From Nocardioides sp. (GTDB taxonomy: Bacteria; Actinomycetota; Actinomycetes; Propionibacteriales; Nocardioidaceae), in NCBI RefSeq assembly GCF_030019515.1, contig NZ_JASEEQ010000002.1, forward strand, positions 248,001 to 312,000: a stretch of DNA of 64,000 bases. Reading direction: 5' to 3'. The notes beneath the pieces are model-generated. The model was not told the DNA's origin, ran no database searches, and worked only from the letters and a program-made list of their open reading frames with translations. Position 1 is the first letter of the stretch. Each line of letters begins with the position of its first letter. Both the position numbers and the translations under genes were made by a program. Shown here piece by piece: positions 51,838-61,840 of the stretch.

Positions 51838-53632
51838 GTTCTCCAACCCGCTGACGATCGAGGTCCCCGCCACCGGCAACCTCACCGACGACGTGGTGGC
51901 CAACGCGCGCGAGGCCGGCGACAGCATCGTGTTCAGCCGGCCCTCGGCGCACCCGGACGCCACCGGCTGGGAGGACGTCAGCGCCGCCCAGTTCCTCGCC
52001 GAGGTGAGCGGGGTCGCCAAGGGGCTGATCGCCGCGGGCATCGAGGTCGGCGACCGGGTCGCCGTGATCTCCAAGACCCGCTACGAGTGGACCCTCCTCG
52101 ACTACGCGGCCTGGTTCGCCGGTGCGGTCACCGTGCCGATCTACGAGACCTCCTCGGCCGAGCAGATCGCCTGGATCCTCGCCGACTCCGGTGCGCGCGC
52201 GGTCGTCGCCGAGGGCGCGGACCACCTGGCCCGGATCCGGGAGGTGCGCGCCGGACTGGACCAGCTCAACCACGTGTGGTCGATCGCGGACAACGCCGTC
52301 GACAACCTGGCGCGGCTCGGCGCCGACATCTCCGACGAGGAGCTGGAGAAGCGGCGTACGACGGCGACCCCGCTCGACCTGGCCACCCTGATCTACACCT
52401 CGGGGACCACCGGCCGGCCGAAGGGCTGCATGCTCACCCACGGCAACTTCATGTTCGAGCTGACCGTCGCGGTCGCCGAGCTGCCCGAGCTGTTCGAGGG
52501 CGACGACTCCTCGACGCTGCTGTTCCTGCCGCTGGCGCACGTCTTCGCCCGGATCATCCAGGTCGGGTGCGTCAAGACCCGCACCCGCCTCGGTCACAGC
52601 TCGGACATCAAGAACCTGCTCGCGGACCTGCAGGAGTTCCAGCCGACGTTCATCCTGGCGGTGCCGCGGGTCTTCGAGAAGGTCTTCAACACGGCCTCCC
52701 AGAAGGCCACGGCCGACGGACGCGGCCGGATCTTCGACAAGGCCGCGGAGACCGCGATCGCCTACTCCCGCGGGCTCGACCGGGGTCGGCCCTCGCTCGC
52801 GGTCCGGGCCAAGCACGCGGTGTTCAGCCGGCTGGTCTACGGCAAGCTGCTCGCCGCACTCGGCGGCAGCTGCCGGTACGCCGTCTCGGGGGGCGCACCG
52901 CTCGGCGACCGGCTCGGCCACTTCTACCGCGGGATCGGGCTGACCGTGCTGGAGGGCTACGGCCTGACCGAGACGACGGCCGCCCTGACCGTGAACCTCC
53001 CCGACGCGATCAAGGTCGGCACCGTGGGCCGACCGTTGCCGGGCACCGCCGTACGCGTCGCCGACGACGGCGAGCTGCTGTTCCGCGGCGGCCAGGTGTT
53101 CGCGGGCTACTGGCACAACGAGACCGCGACCAGCGAGGCGCTCGAGTCGGACGCCTGGTTCCACACCGGCGACGTCGGCGAGGTCGACGACGAGGGCTTC
53201 GTGCGGATCACCGGCCGGAAGAAGGAGATCCTGGTGACCGCCGGCGGCAAGAACGTTGCGCCCGCGGTGCTCGAGGACCGCCTCCGGGCGCACGCCCTCA
53301 TCGACCAGTGCATGGTCGTCGGCGACGGCCAGCCCTTCATCGCGGCGCTGATCACGATCGACCGCGAGTCGTTCCCGGCCTGGGCCGAGGGCCACGGCAA
53401 GACCGGCAGCATCTCCTCGCTGGTCGACGACCCGGACCTGCGCGCGGAGATCGCGGCAGCGGTCGAGGAAGCCAACAAGGCGGTCTCGAAGGCCGAGTCG
53501 ATCCGCAAGTTCACGATCCTCCCCGGCGAGTGGACCGAGGAGCGCGGACAGCTCACGCCCAGCCTCAAGATCCGCCGCAACGTCGTGATGCGGGAGTTCC
53601 GGGAGGACGTCGCCGCGCTGTACCTGGGCTGA
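51830..53632 (+). CDS. Long-chain fatty acid-CoA ligase (FadD15-like)
   Basis: A 600-residue AMP-forming acyl-CoA synthetase that activates fatty acids. The P-loop-like motif LIYTSGTTGRPKGCML contains K198. Others are LPLAHVFARI, the A5 motif GYGLTETTAAL, HTGDVGEVDDEGF, the hinge ITGRKKEILVTAGGKN and a C-terminal LTPSLKIRRN with the catalytic Lys region. GTG 51830 has GGGAGG upstream. Divergent from SRPBCC/ArsA as in M. tuberculosis (fadD15, Rv2187, from memory). An upstream 20-codon frame overlaps the start. Confidence 0.93.
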   Translation: MREFSNPLTIEVPATGNLTDDVVANAREAGDSIVFSRPSAHPDATGWEDVSAAQFLAEVSGVAKGLIAAGIEVGDRVAVISKTRYEWTLLDYAAWFAGAVTVPIYETSSAEQIAWILADSGARAVVAEGADHLARIREVRAGLDQLNHVWSIADNAVDNLARLGADISDEELEKRRTTATPLDLATLIYTSGTTGRPKGCMLTHGNFMFELTVAVAELPELFEGDDSSTLLFLPLAHVFARIIQVGCVKTRTRLGHSSDIKNLLADLQEFQPTFILAVPRVFEKVFNTASQKATADGRGRIFDKAAETAIAYSRGLDRGRPSLAVRAKHAVFSRLVYGKLLAALGGSCRYAVSGGAPLGDRLGHFYRGIGLTVLEGYGLTETTAALTVNLPDAIKVGTVGRPLPGTAVRVADDGELLFRGGQVFAGYWHNETATSEALESDAWFHTGDVGEVDDEGFVRITGRKKEILVTAGGKNVAPAVLEDRLRAHALIDQCMVVGDGQPFIAALITIDRESFPAWAEGHGKTGSISSLVDDPDLRAEIAAAVEEANKAVSKAESIRKFTILPGEWTEERGQLTPSLKIRRNVVMREFREDVAALYLG

Positions 53633-53641
53633 CGCCGCGAA

Positions 53642-53659
53642 ACGTGACCGTTTTCACGT
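53642..53659. promoter_or_regulatory. CRP/FNR-type palindrome upstream of the tad operon
   Basis: ACGTGA-CCGTTT-TCACGT has perfect 6-base arms and contains GTGA-N6-TCAC, the CRP-family core. Its centre is about 41.5 bases before the start expected from TAGAGT (53680-53685), a classic activator position. It also lies 10 bases after the fadD stop, so a terminator stem is the alternative. Confidence 0.45.
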
Positions 53660-53662
53660 CGT

Positions 53663-53685
53663 GGGGCCGCGAAGCCCCCTAGAGT
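53663..53685 (+). promoter_or_regulatory. Short hairpin and -10 box of the tad operon
   Basis: GGGGC/GCCCC (53663-53667, 53674-53678) forms a small hairpin immediately followed by TAGAGT (53680-53685), a probable -10. The cpaB ATG lies about 70 bases downstream of the predicted start. Confidence 0.4.
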
Positions 53686-53762
53686 GCCCAGACAGCGGCG
53701 CATTACCGGGGGGTAAGGCGTCGTCGACGAGGCTGAGGCCCTAGGAGTGGGAGGGCACCACG

Positions 53763-54497
53763 ATGGACCGACGTCGGCTCCTGATCGCCGCCGCCGCGCT
53801 CGTGGCCGCCCTCGGCACGGTGCTGGTCGTCGTCTACGCCCGCGGCGCCGACCAACGGGCGGAGGACCGGTTCGAGTCGGTCGAGGTGCTCGTGGCCACC
53901 CAGCCGATCGCGGCCGGCGAGACCGTCGAGACGGCCCAGGCGGCGGGCAAGATCGGCACCGGCTCGGTCGCGCTGCGCGACCGGCTCGACGGCGCCCTCA
54001 CCTCCCTCGACGGCCACGCCGGCCAGGTGGCGCTGGTCGCGATCCAGCCCGGGGAGCAGCTGCTCACGGCGAAGCTCGGGTCGAGCTCCGACGCAGCGGC
54101 CCCGCTGCCCATCCCACCGGGCGCGATGGCGGTCTCGGTGAACCTGACCGATGCGGCCCGGGTGTCCGGCTTCCTCAGCCCGGGCGCGGAGGTGGCCGTC
54201 TTCCTCAACGGCATCGACCAGCAGAACGGGCAGGCGTTCACCCGGCTGCTCCTGTCGCGGGTGACGGTCCTCGGCGTCGGGTCGGCCGCACCGGTGGCCA
54301 CCACGACGACGGACGACACCGGCGCCCAGACTGTCGAGCAGCTGCCGCGCACGCTGCTGACGATCGCGGTGGATCAGAAGCAGGCACAGAAGGTGCTGTT
54401 CGCGTCGTCGAACGGCGAGCTCGCCTTCGCCCTGCTCAACGGCGACAGCGAGGTCAGGTCCGGCAAGGGCGTGACCGCGCAGAACCTCTTCCGGTGA
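53763..54497 (+). CDS. cpaB: Flp pilus assembly protein CpaB
   Basis: A 244-residue CpaB/RcpC protein, a periplasmic-side component of the Flp/Tad pilus machine. One N-terminal helix (about residues 6-26), then a SAF domain (VLVATQPIAAGETVE near residues 43-57, IQPGEQLLTAKLG near 96-108) and the RcpC-type region VSVNLTDAARVSGFLSPGAEV. GGGAGGGC precedes ATG 53763. First gene of a plus-strand pilus operon cpaB-cpaE-cpaF-tadB-tadC followed by regulators and pilin. Confidence 0.9.
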   Translation: MDRRRLLIAAAALVAALGTVLVVVYARGADQRAEDRFESVEVLVATQPIAAGETVETAQAAGKIGTGSVALRDRLDGALTSLDGHAGQVALVAIQPGEQLLTAKLGSSSDAAAPLPIPPGAMAVSVNLTDAARVSGFLSPGAEVAVFLNGIDQQNGQAFTRLLLSRVTVLGVGSAAPVATTTTDDTGAQTVEQLPRTLLTIAVDQKQAQKVLFASSNGELAFALLNGDSEVRSGKGVTAQNLFR

Positions 54498-54503
54498 CCT
54501 GAG

Positions 54504-55691
54504 ATGCCCGTCGTCGTCGAGCCCGATCCCGCCACCGCGGCGCGGTTGCTGTCGGCGCTGCCGCCCGGGGCGCACGGGGTGGACTCCACCGACCGGCTGC
54601 GGGCCTGGGTCGGCGAGCACACCGACGAGTACGTCGTGGTGCTCGGGCCGCACCTGGGTCTCGAGGACGCCCTCGCGGCCTGCGAGGCGCTCCGGGTCGG
54701 CCGCCCGACGGTCAGCGTCGTCGTCGTGCGGGACCAGTCGGACACCCCGATCGACACCGTGCTGCTCACCCGGGCGATCAAGGCGGGCGCCCGCGACGTC
54801 GTACCCCACGACGACCTCGAGGCGGTGGCCGCCGCGGTCGGTCGCGCCCACCAGCTCTACGTCGCGCTCCGTGGCCCCGCCGGCGTCACCCAGCAGGGCC
54901 GGGTCGTCACCGTCTTCTCCCCCAAGGGCGGGGTCGGCAAGACCACGATGGCGGTCAACCTCGCTCTCGCGCTGGCCGACGGCGGCGCCCGCCAGGTCTG
55001 CCTCGTGGACCTCGACCTCGCGTTCGGCGACGTCGCGATCACCCTGCAGCTGTTCCCCTCGCACACCGTCGAGCACGCGATCGGGTCCGAGGACACGCTG
55101 GACGCCGCGATGCTCGCGTCGCTGCTGACGCGCCACCAGGGTGCGGTGATGGTGCTCGCCGCCCCCAGCCAGCCCGACGTGCGGGAGCGGATCACACCCG
55201 CGCTGGTCACCCGGGTGCTGACTACGCTGCGCGAGACCTTCGACTTCGTCGTCGTCGACACCGCCCCGGCGTTCGACGAGACCACCCTCGCCGCCCTGGA
55301 CGAGACCGACGAGTGCGTGGTGGTCGCCACCCTCGACGTACCGACCTTGAAGAACGTGCGCGTCGCGCTCGAGACCCTGGAGATGCTCGGCATCGCCCGC
55401 GGCCGCCGGCACCTGCTGCTCAACCGGGCCGACGACGCCGTCGGGCTCGGCCCGGACAAGGTCGAGGGGATCCTCGGGCTCGCGGTGGCCGCCCAGGTGG
55501 CGACGTCGATCGACATCGCGGCCTCGACCAACGCGGGCACGCCGATCGTCGCCGGCAAGCCCGACCATCCCTCCAGCACCGCCATCCGGGCGCTCGCCGG
55601 GCTGCTCGCGGGCGCCCCCGCCGGCGGCGCCGAGTCGGCACCGCACCCGGCGCCGCCGACCCCGACCCGCCGGTTCCGGATCCGGAGGTGA
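54504..55691 (+). CDS. cpaE: CpaE-like pilus assembly ATPase
   Basis: A 395-residue protein with an N-terminal receiver-like domain (about residues 1-125; phosphoacceptor position not conserved) and a MinD/ParA-type ATPase domain with deviant Walker A KGGVGKTT (K141-T148) and VDLDLAFGDVA. CpaE proteins localise Tad machinery, often to the pole. The C-terminal tail is Pro-rich. It follows cpaB after 6 bases and ends 4 bases before cpaF, so it is part of the same operon. Confidence 0.9.
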   Translation: MPVVVEPDPATAARLLSALPPGAHGVDSTDRLRAWVGEHTDEYVVVLGPHLGLEDALAACEALRVGRPTVSVVVVRDQSDTPIDTVLLTRAIKAGARDVVPHDDLEAVAAAVGRAHQLYVALRGPAGVTQQGRVVTVFSPKGGVGKTTMAVNLALALADGGARQVCLVDLDLAFGDVAITLQLFPSHTVEHAIGSEDTLDAAMLASLLTRHQGAVMVLAAPSQPDVRERITPALVTRVLTTLRETFDFVVVDTAPAFDETTLAALDETDECVVVATLDVPTLKNVRVALETLEMLGIARGRRHLLLNRADDAVGLGPDKVEGILGLAVAAQVATSIDIAASTNAGTPIVAGKPDHPSSTAIRALAGLLAGAPAGGAESAPHPAPPTPTRRFRIRR

Positions 55692-55695
55692 CCCG

Positions 55696-57156
<1,461 letters not shown>

Positions 57157-57184
57157 ACACCCCACGAGATCGCGGGGGCCCCGA

Positions 57185-58165
57185 ATGAGCTGGCTCCTGG
57201 TCACCGGCGCGGTCGCGGTCGGCCTGGGGCTGCTCGCGGCGCTGGTGCTGCTCTCGCCGCCCGCGCGCTCGGCGGAGCTGACGCCGGCGGAGCGGGTGAC
57301 GGCGTACGTCGGCGTGGCCGGCGACGGCGGCGCCGCGATCGGTCCCCCCGGCCACCGCCCGGACGCGCTCGCCCAGGCGACCGGCGCGGCCGCCCAGGTG
57401 CTGCGGAGCAACCGCGGGCTCGAGGACCGGATCCGGCACCGGCTCGAGGGGGCCGGCAGCCGCCTCGAGCCCGCCGAGTGGCTGCTCGTGCACACCGCGC
57501 TCTTCGTGCTCACCGGGCTGGTGGGGCTGCTGCTCGGCACCGGCAACGTCGTGCTGTTCGTGATGTTTCTCGCCCTCGGCGGCGTCGGGCCCTGGCTGTA
57601 CCTCGGGGTGCGTCGCGGACGTCGCCGCAAGGCGTTCAGCGCCGCCGTCCCCGAGACCCTGCAGCTGATGTCGGGATCGCTCTCGGCCGGGCTCTCGCTC
57701 GCGCAGTCCGCCGAGACGGTCACCCGCGAGGGCGCCGATCCGGTCGCCGCCGAGTTCCGCCGCGCACTCGTCGAGACCCGCCTCGGGGTGCCGTTGGAGG
57801 ATGCGCTCGAGGGTGTCGCCGACCGGTTCGACAGCGCGGACCTGGCCTGGGCGGTGATGGCGATCCGGATCCAGCGCCAGGTCGGAGGCAACCTCGCCGA
57901 GCTGCTCGACACCGTCGCGGAAACGATGCGGGAGCGGGAGTACGTGCGGCGGCAGGTCGCGGCCCTGTCCGCCGAGGGCCGGCTCTCGGCGTGGGTGCTC
58001 GGGTCGCTGCCGGTGGCGTTCCTGGCCTACCTCCTGCTGGTCAACCGTGAGTACGTGATGCCGCTGTTCGAGGACCCGCGCGGCATCGTGCTGCTCGCCG
58101 GCGCGGCGCTCTGGCTGGCGGTCGGCGCGTTCTGGATGAGCCGCCTGGTCCGGGTGGAGGTCTGA
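57185..58165 (+). CDS. tadB: TadB, type II secretion F-family membrane protein
   Basis: A 326-residue inner-membrane platform protein of the Tad system. It has an N-terminal helix, two central helices (about residues 99-137), a cytoplasmic T2SSF domain (PETLQLMSGSLSAGLSLAQSAETVTREG, about 155-182) and two helices at the C-terminus. It starts 28 bases after cpaF and ends 1 base before tadC. Together with TadC it forms the membrane core through which CpaF drives pilus polymerisation. Confidence 0.9.
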   Translation: MSWLLVTGAVAVGLGLLAALVLLSPPARSAELTPAERVTAYVGVAGDGGAAIGPPGHRPDALAQATGAAAQVLRSNRGLEDRIRHRLEGAGSRLEPAEWLLVHTALFVLTGLVGLLLGTGNVVLFVMFLALGGVGPWLYLGVRRGRRRKAFSAAVPETLQLMSGSLSAGLSLAQSAETVTREGADPVAAEFRRALVETRLGVPLEDALEGVADRFDSADLAWAVMAIRIQRQVGGNLAELLDTVAETMREREYVRRQVAALSAEGRLSAWVLGSLPVAFLAYLLLVNREYVMPLFEDPRGIVLLAGAALWLAVGAFWMSRLVRVEV

Positions 58166-58166
58166 G

Positions 58167-59081
58167 ATGCCGCTGCTCCTCGGCGCGCTCCTGCTCGCGG
58201 TCTCGGTGCTGCTGCTCACCCTCGCACTCGGGGAGAGCAGGGACGCCCGGGGCGTGGCCCGCTCGCTCGAGCTGGCGCGAGGCTCGACGGCCACTCCCGA
58301 GCTCCTCGTCGCCGAGGCGCAGGCGCCGTTCGCCGATCGGGTACTGGCCCCGCTCCGCGGGCGCGCACTCGGCCTCGGCCGGCGACTCGCCGGCCAGGGC
58401 GCGGCGGACCGGGTCCGGCACCGGCTCGACCTGGCCGGGAACCCGGCCGGCTGGACGATCGACCGCTACCTGACGGCGACGGTCCTGGGCGCGGCCGTCG
58501 GACTGGTCGGAGCCGGCCTGCTCGGCCTGCTGCTCGAGCCGGCCACGCCGATCCTCGTGCTGCTGGTCGCCGCGGGCCTGGTCGTCGGCTACTTCGCCCC
58601 CCGCCTGTACCTCTACCAGTTGTCCTACGACCGGTCCGAGCGGATCCGCCGGGCGCTACCGGACGCGATCGACCTGCTCACGATCAGCGTGGAGGCCGGG
58701 CTCGGGTTCGACGCCGCCGTCCAGCAGGTGGCGCAGCACACCGACGGGCCGCTCGCCGACGAGCTGTCTCGGGTGCTGCGCGAGATGCAGCTCGGGCAGA
58801 GCCGGTCCGCCGCGCTGCGCTCGCTGTCCGCGCGGACCGCGGTGCCCGAGCTGCGCGGCTTCGTCGGGGCGATGGTGCAGGCCGACGCCCTCGGCATCCC
58901 GATCGCGCAGGTGCTCCGCGTGCAGTCCCGGGAGATCCGGGTGAAGCGGAGACAGCGTGCCGAGGAGCGCGCCCAGCAGGTGCCGGTGAAGATCACCATT
59001 CCGCTGATCTTCTGCATCCTGCCGTGCCTGTTCGTCGTCGTGCTCGGCCCGGCGGTCCTCAACATCATGGACACGTTCTGA
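58167..59081 (+). CDS. tadC: TadC, type II secretion F-family membrane protein
   Basis: A 304-residue paralogue and partner of TadB: N-terminal helix, two central helices (about 108-150), the T2SSF domain (RRALPDAIDLLTISVEAGLGFDAAV, about 166-190), a basic stretch (RVKRRQRAEERAQQVPVK) and a final hydrophobic segment with the FCILPCLFVVVLGPA motif common in TadC. The stop overlaps the start of the histidine kinase gene by one base (TGATG), linking assembly and regulation in one transcript. Confidence 0.9.
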   Translation: MPLLLGALLLAVSVLLLTLALGESRDARGVARSLELARGSTATPELLVAEAQAPFADRVLAPLRGRALGLGRRLAGQGAADRVRHRLDLAGNPAGWTIDRYLTATVLGAAVGLVGAGLLGLLLEPATPILVLLVAAGLVVGYFAPRLYLYQLSYDRSERIRRALPDAIDLLTISVEAGLGFDAAVQQVAQHTDGPLADELSRVLREMQLGQSRSAALRSLSARTAVPELRGFVGAMVQADALGIPIAQVLRVQSREIRVKRRQRAEERAQQVPVKITIPLIFCILPCLFVVVLGPAVLNIMDTF

Positions 59082-60697
59082 TGGGCCGCGAGGCGGCGCG
59101 TTCTCGGCGCGGGTGGCCGGCGATCCGGCTCGCCGGCGCGACCCGGCTGTGCGGCTTCTTCGCGCTGCTGGTGCCGGCCCTCTGGACGCGCGACACGACA
59201 GCGGTGCTGGCCCTGATCGCAGTCGGTGCGGCCTGGCTGCTCGGCGAGCTCGCCGAGCTCAACGCCGCCCTGCCGACGTGGCTGACCACCGTGCTCGAGC
59301 CGCTCACGGTCGGGGTCGCGTGCGGCCTGGCGCTGCACCACTCGACCACCGTCCTCGGCGCGCTCGCGATCGGCCCGGTGACCGCGGCGCTGCGCGCCGG
59401 CGCCGCCGGGGCGTCCCTCGCGATCGTCTCCGAGCTCGGCGCCCTCCTGGCGGTCGCGGTCGGGTCGGGCCGCCCCGTCGATGACGCCGAGGGGCTCGCG
59501 ATGCTGACCTGGAGCGTGGTCGCGCTCGGCCTCGGGATGATCGCGACCTACCTGCACGCCGTGCTCCGGCGCGACCCCGACCCGCTCAGCCCCTACCACG
59601 ACGCCCAGGACCTGATCCGGCAGCTGATCGACCTCTCCGACGGCTTCGGCACCGGGCTCGACCCCGCCACGCTCGGCACCGGGCTGCTCGACGCGGTCCG
59701 CGACGAGCTCCCCGCGGCGGCGCTCGCCGTGTACGTCGCGAACGGCCGCGACCTCGCGCCGCTCGTCACGTGGACGGTCCGCACCGGGGCGGAGCCCGCC
59801 GACGAGCTCGAGGAGGTCACGGACCTGGCGACGCTCTCCTGGGTCTCGGCGCGACCGACGGTCGACGGTCAGGTCTTCGCGTTCCCGCTGAGCTCCGGCG
59901 GCTCCACCGTCGGCGTGGCGGCCGGCCGGCTGTCCGACCGGCTGGAGGCCGACCGGATCGGGCTCGAGGACCGGATCCGTGAGCTCGGCGTGCAGCTCGC
60001 GCCCGCCGTCGTCCGCCTCGACACCGCGCTGCTCTTCGAGGCCCTGCGCGACCGGGCCACGGCGCGCGAGCGCCGGCGGCTGGCCCGGGAGATCCACGAC
60101 GGCCTCGCCCAGGACATCGCCTCGCTGGGCTACCTGGTCGACACGCTCGCCGCCGAGCCCGGCTCGCCGGCCCAGGCCGCGCGGATCACGGCGCTCCGCG
60201 AGCGGATCTCGGCCGTGGTGACCGAGGTGCGCCAGTCCGTCGTCACCCTGCGCACCGGCGTCGGCGAGAGCGCCAGCCTGGGCGCGGCGCTCGGCGGCCT
60301 CGCGCGCCGGCTGACCGAGTCCTCCGGCGTGCCCGTGCACGTCACGCTGGACGAGCGTGAGGCCCGGCTCCGGCCCGAGGTCGAGGCCGAGCTGTTCCGG
60401 ATCGCCCAGCAGGCGATGACCAACGCCGTCCAGCACGCCGCCGCCACCGCCATCGACGTGCACTGCCGGGTCCGGCCGCCACAGGCGGTGCTCACCGTGC
60501 GCGACGACGGTCGCGGGCTGGGCCCGGCGCGCCCGGACTCGCAGGGCCTGGACATCATGCGTGAGCGCGCCGTACTGATCGGCGGTCAGCTCGACGTCGA
60601 CCAGCGCCACCCGCGCGGCACCAGCATCACCGTCCGGGTGCCGGCTCTCGCGACCGTGCTGCCGACCACGACCCGTGAGGAGTCCGTGACCGCATGA
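59081..60697 (+). CDS. Membrane sensor histidine kinase (NarL-type HisKA_3)
   Basis: A 538-residue kinase: about five membrane helices (residues 18-165), a GAF-like region (about 180-310), the HisKA_3 dimerisation helix with phospho-acceptor H339 in REIHDGLAQDIASLGY, and a HATPase domain (N box AQQAMTNAVQHA, G box VRDDGRGLG). The start TGATG overlaps tadC. It pairs with the LuxR-type regulator immediately downstream (ATGA overlap). The position inside the tad locus suggests control of pilus expression; the signal is unknown. Confidence 0.92.
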   Translation: MGREAARSRRGWPAIRLAGATRLCGFFALLVPALWTRDTTAVLALIAVGAAWLLGELAELNAALPTWLTTVLEPLTVGVACGLALHHSTTVLGALAIGPVTAALRAGAAGASLAIVSELGALLAVAVGSGRPVDDAEGLAMLTWSVVALGLGMIATYLHAVLRRDPDPLSPYHDAQDLIRQLIDLSDGFGTGLDPATLGTGLLDAVRDELPAAALAVYVANGRDLAPLVTWTVRTGAEPADELEEVTDLATLSWVSARPTVDGQVFAFPLSSGGSTVGVAAGRLSDRLEADRIGLEDRIRELGVQLAPAVVRLDTALLFEALRDRATARERRRLAREIHDGLAQDIASLGYLVDTLAAEPGSPAQAARITALRERISAVVTEVRQSVVTLRTGVGESASLGAALGGLARRLTESSGVPVHVTLDEREARLRPEVEAELFRIAQQAMTNAVQHAAATAIDVHCRVRPPQAVLTVRDDGRGLGPARPDSQGLDIMRERAVLIGGQLDVDQRHPRGTSITVRVPALATVLPTTTREESVTA

Positions 60698-61332
60698 CCA
60701 CCGTGCTCCTCGTCGACGACCACGAGCTGATCCGCAGCGGGCTCGCGGCCGTCATCGACCTCGAGGACGACCTCACCGTCGTCGGGACGGCGGCAACGGT
60801 GGCCGCCGGTCTCGCCGCCATCGAACGGCTGGCCCCCGACGTCGTCGTCGCCGACCTGCAGCTGCCCGACGGCACCGGCCTCGACATCGCCCGGGCGGTG
60901 CGCCGCGAGAGCGACGCCACCGGGCTCGTGGTGCTCACCATGCACTCCGGGGACGACCAGATCTTCGCCGCGATGGAGGCCGGGGCCTCCGGGTTCGTCG
61001 GCAAGGACGCCCCCGCGCAGGAGGTGGTCCGGACCATCCGGCACGCGGCCGTCTCCCCACGCTCGTTCGTCTGCAGCGGGCTGACCGAGGCCATGGTTCG
61101 CCGGGTCGGCGCGGGCGCCGCCCGGCTCTCCGACCGCGAGCACGACGTGCTGCTGCTGCTCGCCGACGGCCTCGGCGCCGCCGCGATCGCCGAGCGGCTG
61201 TTCATGAGCGAGTCCACGGCCAAGTCGCACATCGGGCACATCTACCAGAAGCTGGGCGCCGCCAACCGGGCCCAGGCGCTGGTCACCGCGATGCGGATCG
61301 GCCTGCTCTCCAGCGTGCAGCCCGGGACCTAG
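60694..61332 (+). CDS. NarL/LuxR-family response regulator
   Basis: A 212-residue regulator with a receiver domain (D8, D9, phospho-acceptor D54 in VADLQLPDG, conserved Lys in FVGKDAPA) and a C-terminal LuxR helix-turn-helix (LSDREHDVLLLLADGLGAAAIAERLFMSESTAKSHIGHIYQKLG, given here as its start and end words LSDREHD and IYQKLG, about residues 145-190). ATG 60694 overlaps the kinase stop by 4 bases. Two inverted repeats lie between it and the pilin gene and could be its targets. Confidence 0.92.
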   Translation: MTTVLLVDDHELIRSGLAAVIDLEDDLTVVGTAATVAAGLAAIERLAPDVVVADLQLPDGTGLDIARAVRRESDATGLVVLTMHSGDDQIFAAMEAGASGFVGKDAPAQEVVRTIRHAAVSPRSFVCSGLTEAMVRRVGAGAARLSDREHDVLLLLADGLGAAAIAERLFMSESTAKSHIGHIYQKLGAANRAQALVTAMRIGLLSSVQPGT

Positions 61333-61352
61333 GTCCTGGGACCTTGGTCCCG
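61323..61352 (+). terminator. Hairpin overlapping the response regulator stop
   Basis: CGGGACC (61323-61329) pairs with GGTCCCG (61346-61352); the stop codon TAG is in the loop. An inner GGGACC-TT-GGTCCC alternative exists. A probable end of the tad-regulator transcript before the pilin gene. Confidence 0.45.
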
Positions 61353-61399
61353 ACCTCCCTGACCCGCCCGCACCCCGGCAACGATGCCCGATCGTCGCC

Positions 61400-61427
61400 G
61401 GTCTCTAGCCCTTTGTGACTAGAGACC
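61400..61427. promoter_or_regulatory. Palindrome upstream of the pilin gene
   Basis: GGTCTCTAG (61400-61408) and CTAGAGACC (61419-61427) are perfect 9-base inverted arms with a 10-base spacer, 112 bases upstream of the pilin ATG. Shape and position suit a dimeric regulator site; the AT-rich core CTAG and the spacer TTTGTGA stand out in this GC-rich DNA. Confidence 0.5.
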
Positions 61428-61497
61428 CTGACGCGGTCGTCCGATCCGGATGGCCCGACCGGGAGCGCACGATGGCGGTCGAGGGGTGAGGGACTCC

Positions 61498-61518
61498 TCG
61501 GTCCTGTCTCGGGACCGA
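61498..61518 (+). promoter_or_regulatory. Leader hairpin before the pilin ribosome-binding site
   Basis: TCGGTCC (61498-61504) and GGACCGA (61512-61518) form a 7-bp stem, followed after a few bases by GGGAGAGGGAG and ATG 61539. It may stabilise the abundant pilin mRNA. Confidence 0.4.
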
Positions 61519-61538
61519 ATGGGAGAGGGAGAACGACC

Positions 61539-61763
61539 ATGCTTCAGTACCTGCAGATCCTGATGGCCGGGCACCGCGCGAGGATGGACGAGCGCGGCGC
61601 GTCCGCGGTCGAGTACGGGCTACTCATCGGAGGCGTCGCGGCGCTCATCGTGGTCATCGTGTTCGCGCTCGGTGACAACGTCCAGAACCTGTTCCAGGAC
61701 ACGTGCGGCGACATCACGGCCGGAAGCACGACGGACACAGCCACGTCCACGTGCACTCCGTGA
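61539..61763 (+). CDS. flp: Flp/Fap pilin
   Basis: A 74-residue Flp-type prepilin. The leader ends in DERG (G20), followed by ASAVEYGLLIGG: cleavage after G20 places E25 at +5 and Y26 at +6 of the mature protein, the Flp signature. A single hydrophobic helix follows (about residues 27-43), then a short polar tail with two Cys (DTCGD and STCTP) that may pair. Strong ribosome-binding site (GGGAGAGGGAG). It has its own upstream region after the regulator gene. The prepilin peptidase is not in this window. Confidence 0.94.
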   Translation: MLQYLQILMAGHRARMDERGASAVEYGLLIGGVAALIVVIVFALGDNVQNLFQDTCGDITAGSTTDTATSTCTP

Positions 61764-61777
61764 TCTGAGACAGACTT

Positions 61778-61809
61778 GGTGGCCGCGGACCGCAAGGTCC
61801 GCGGCCACC
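61778..61809. terminator. Bidirectional terminator between flp and the M48 gene
   Basis: A perfect 14-bp stem (GGTGGCCGCGGACC with GGTCCGCGGCCACC) closed by the tetraloop GCAA, 14 bases after the pilin stop and 31 bases before the stop of the convergent protease gene. The strongest hairpin in the window. Confidence 0.85.
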
Positions 61810-61840
61810 GTCGCGTCCGGGACGGTGACGCGCCGTGGAG

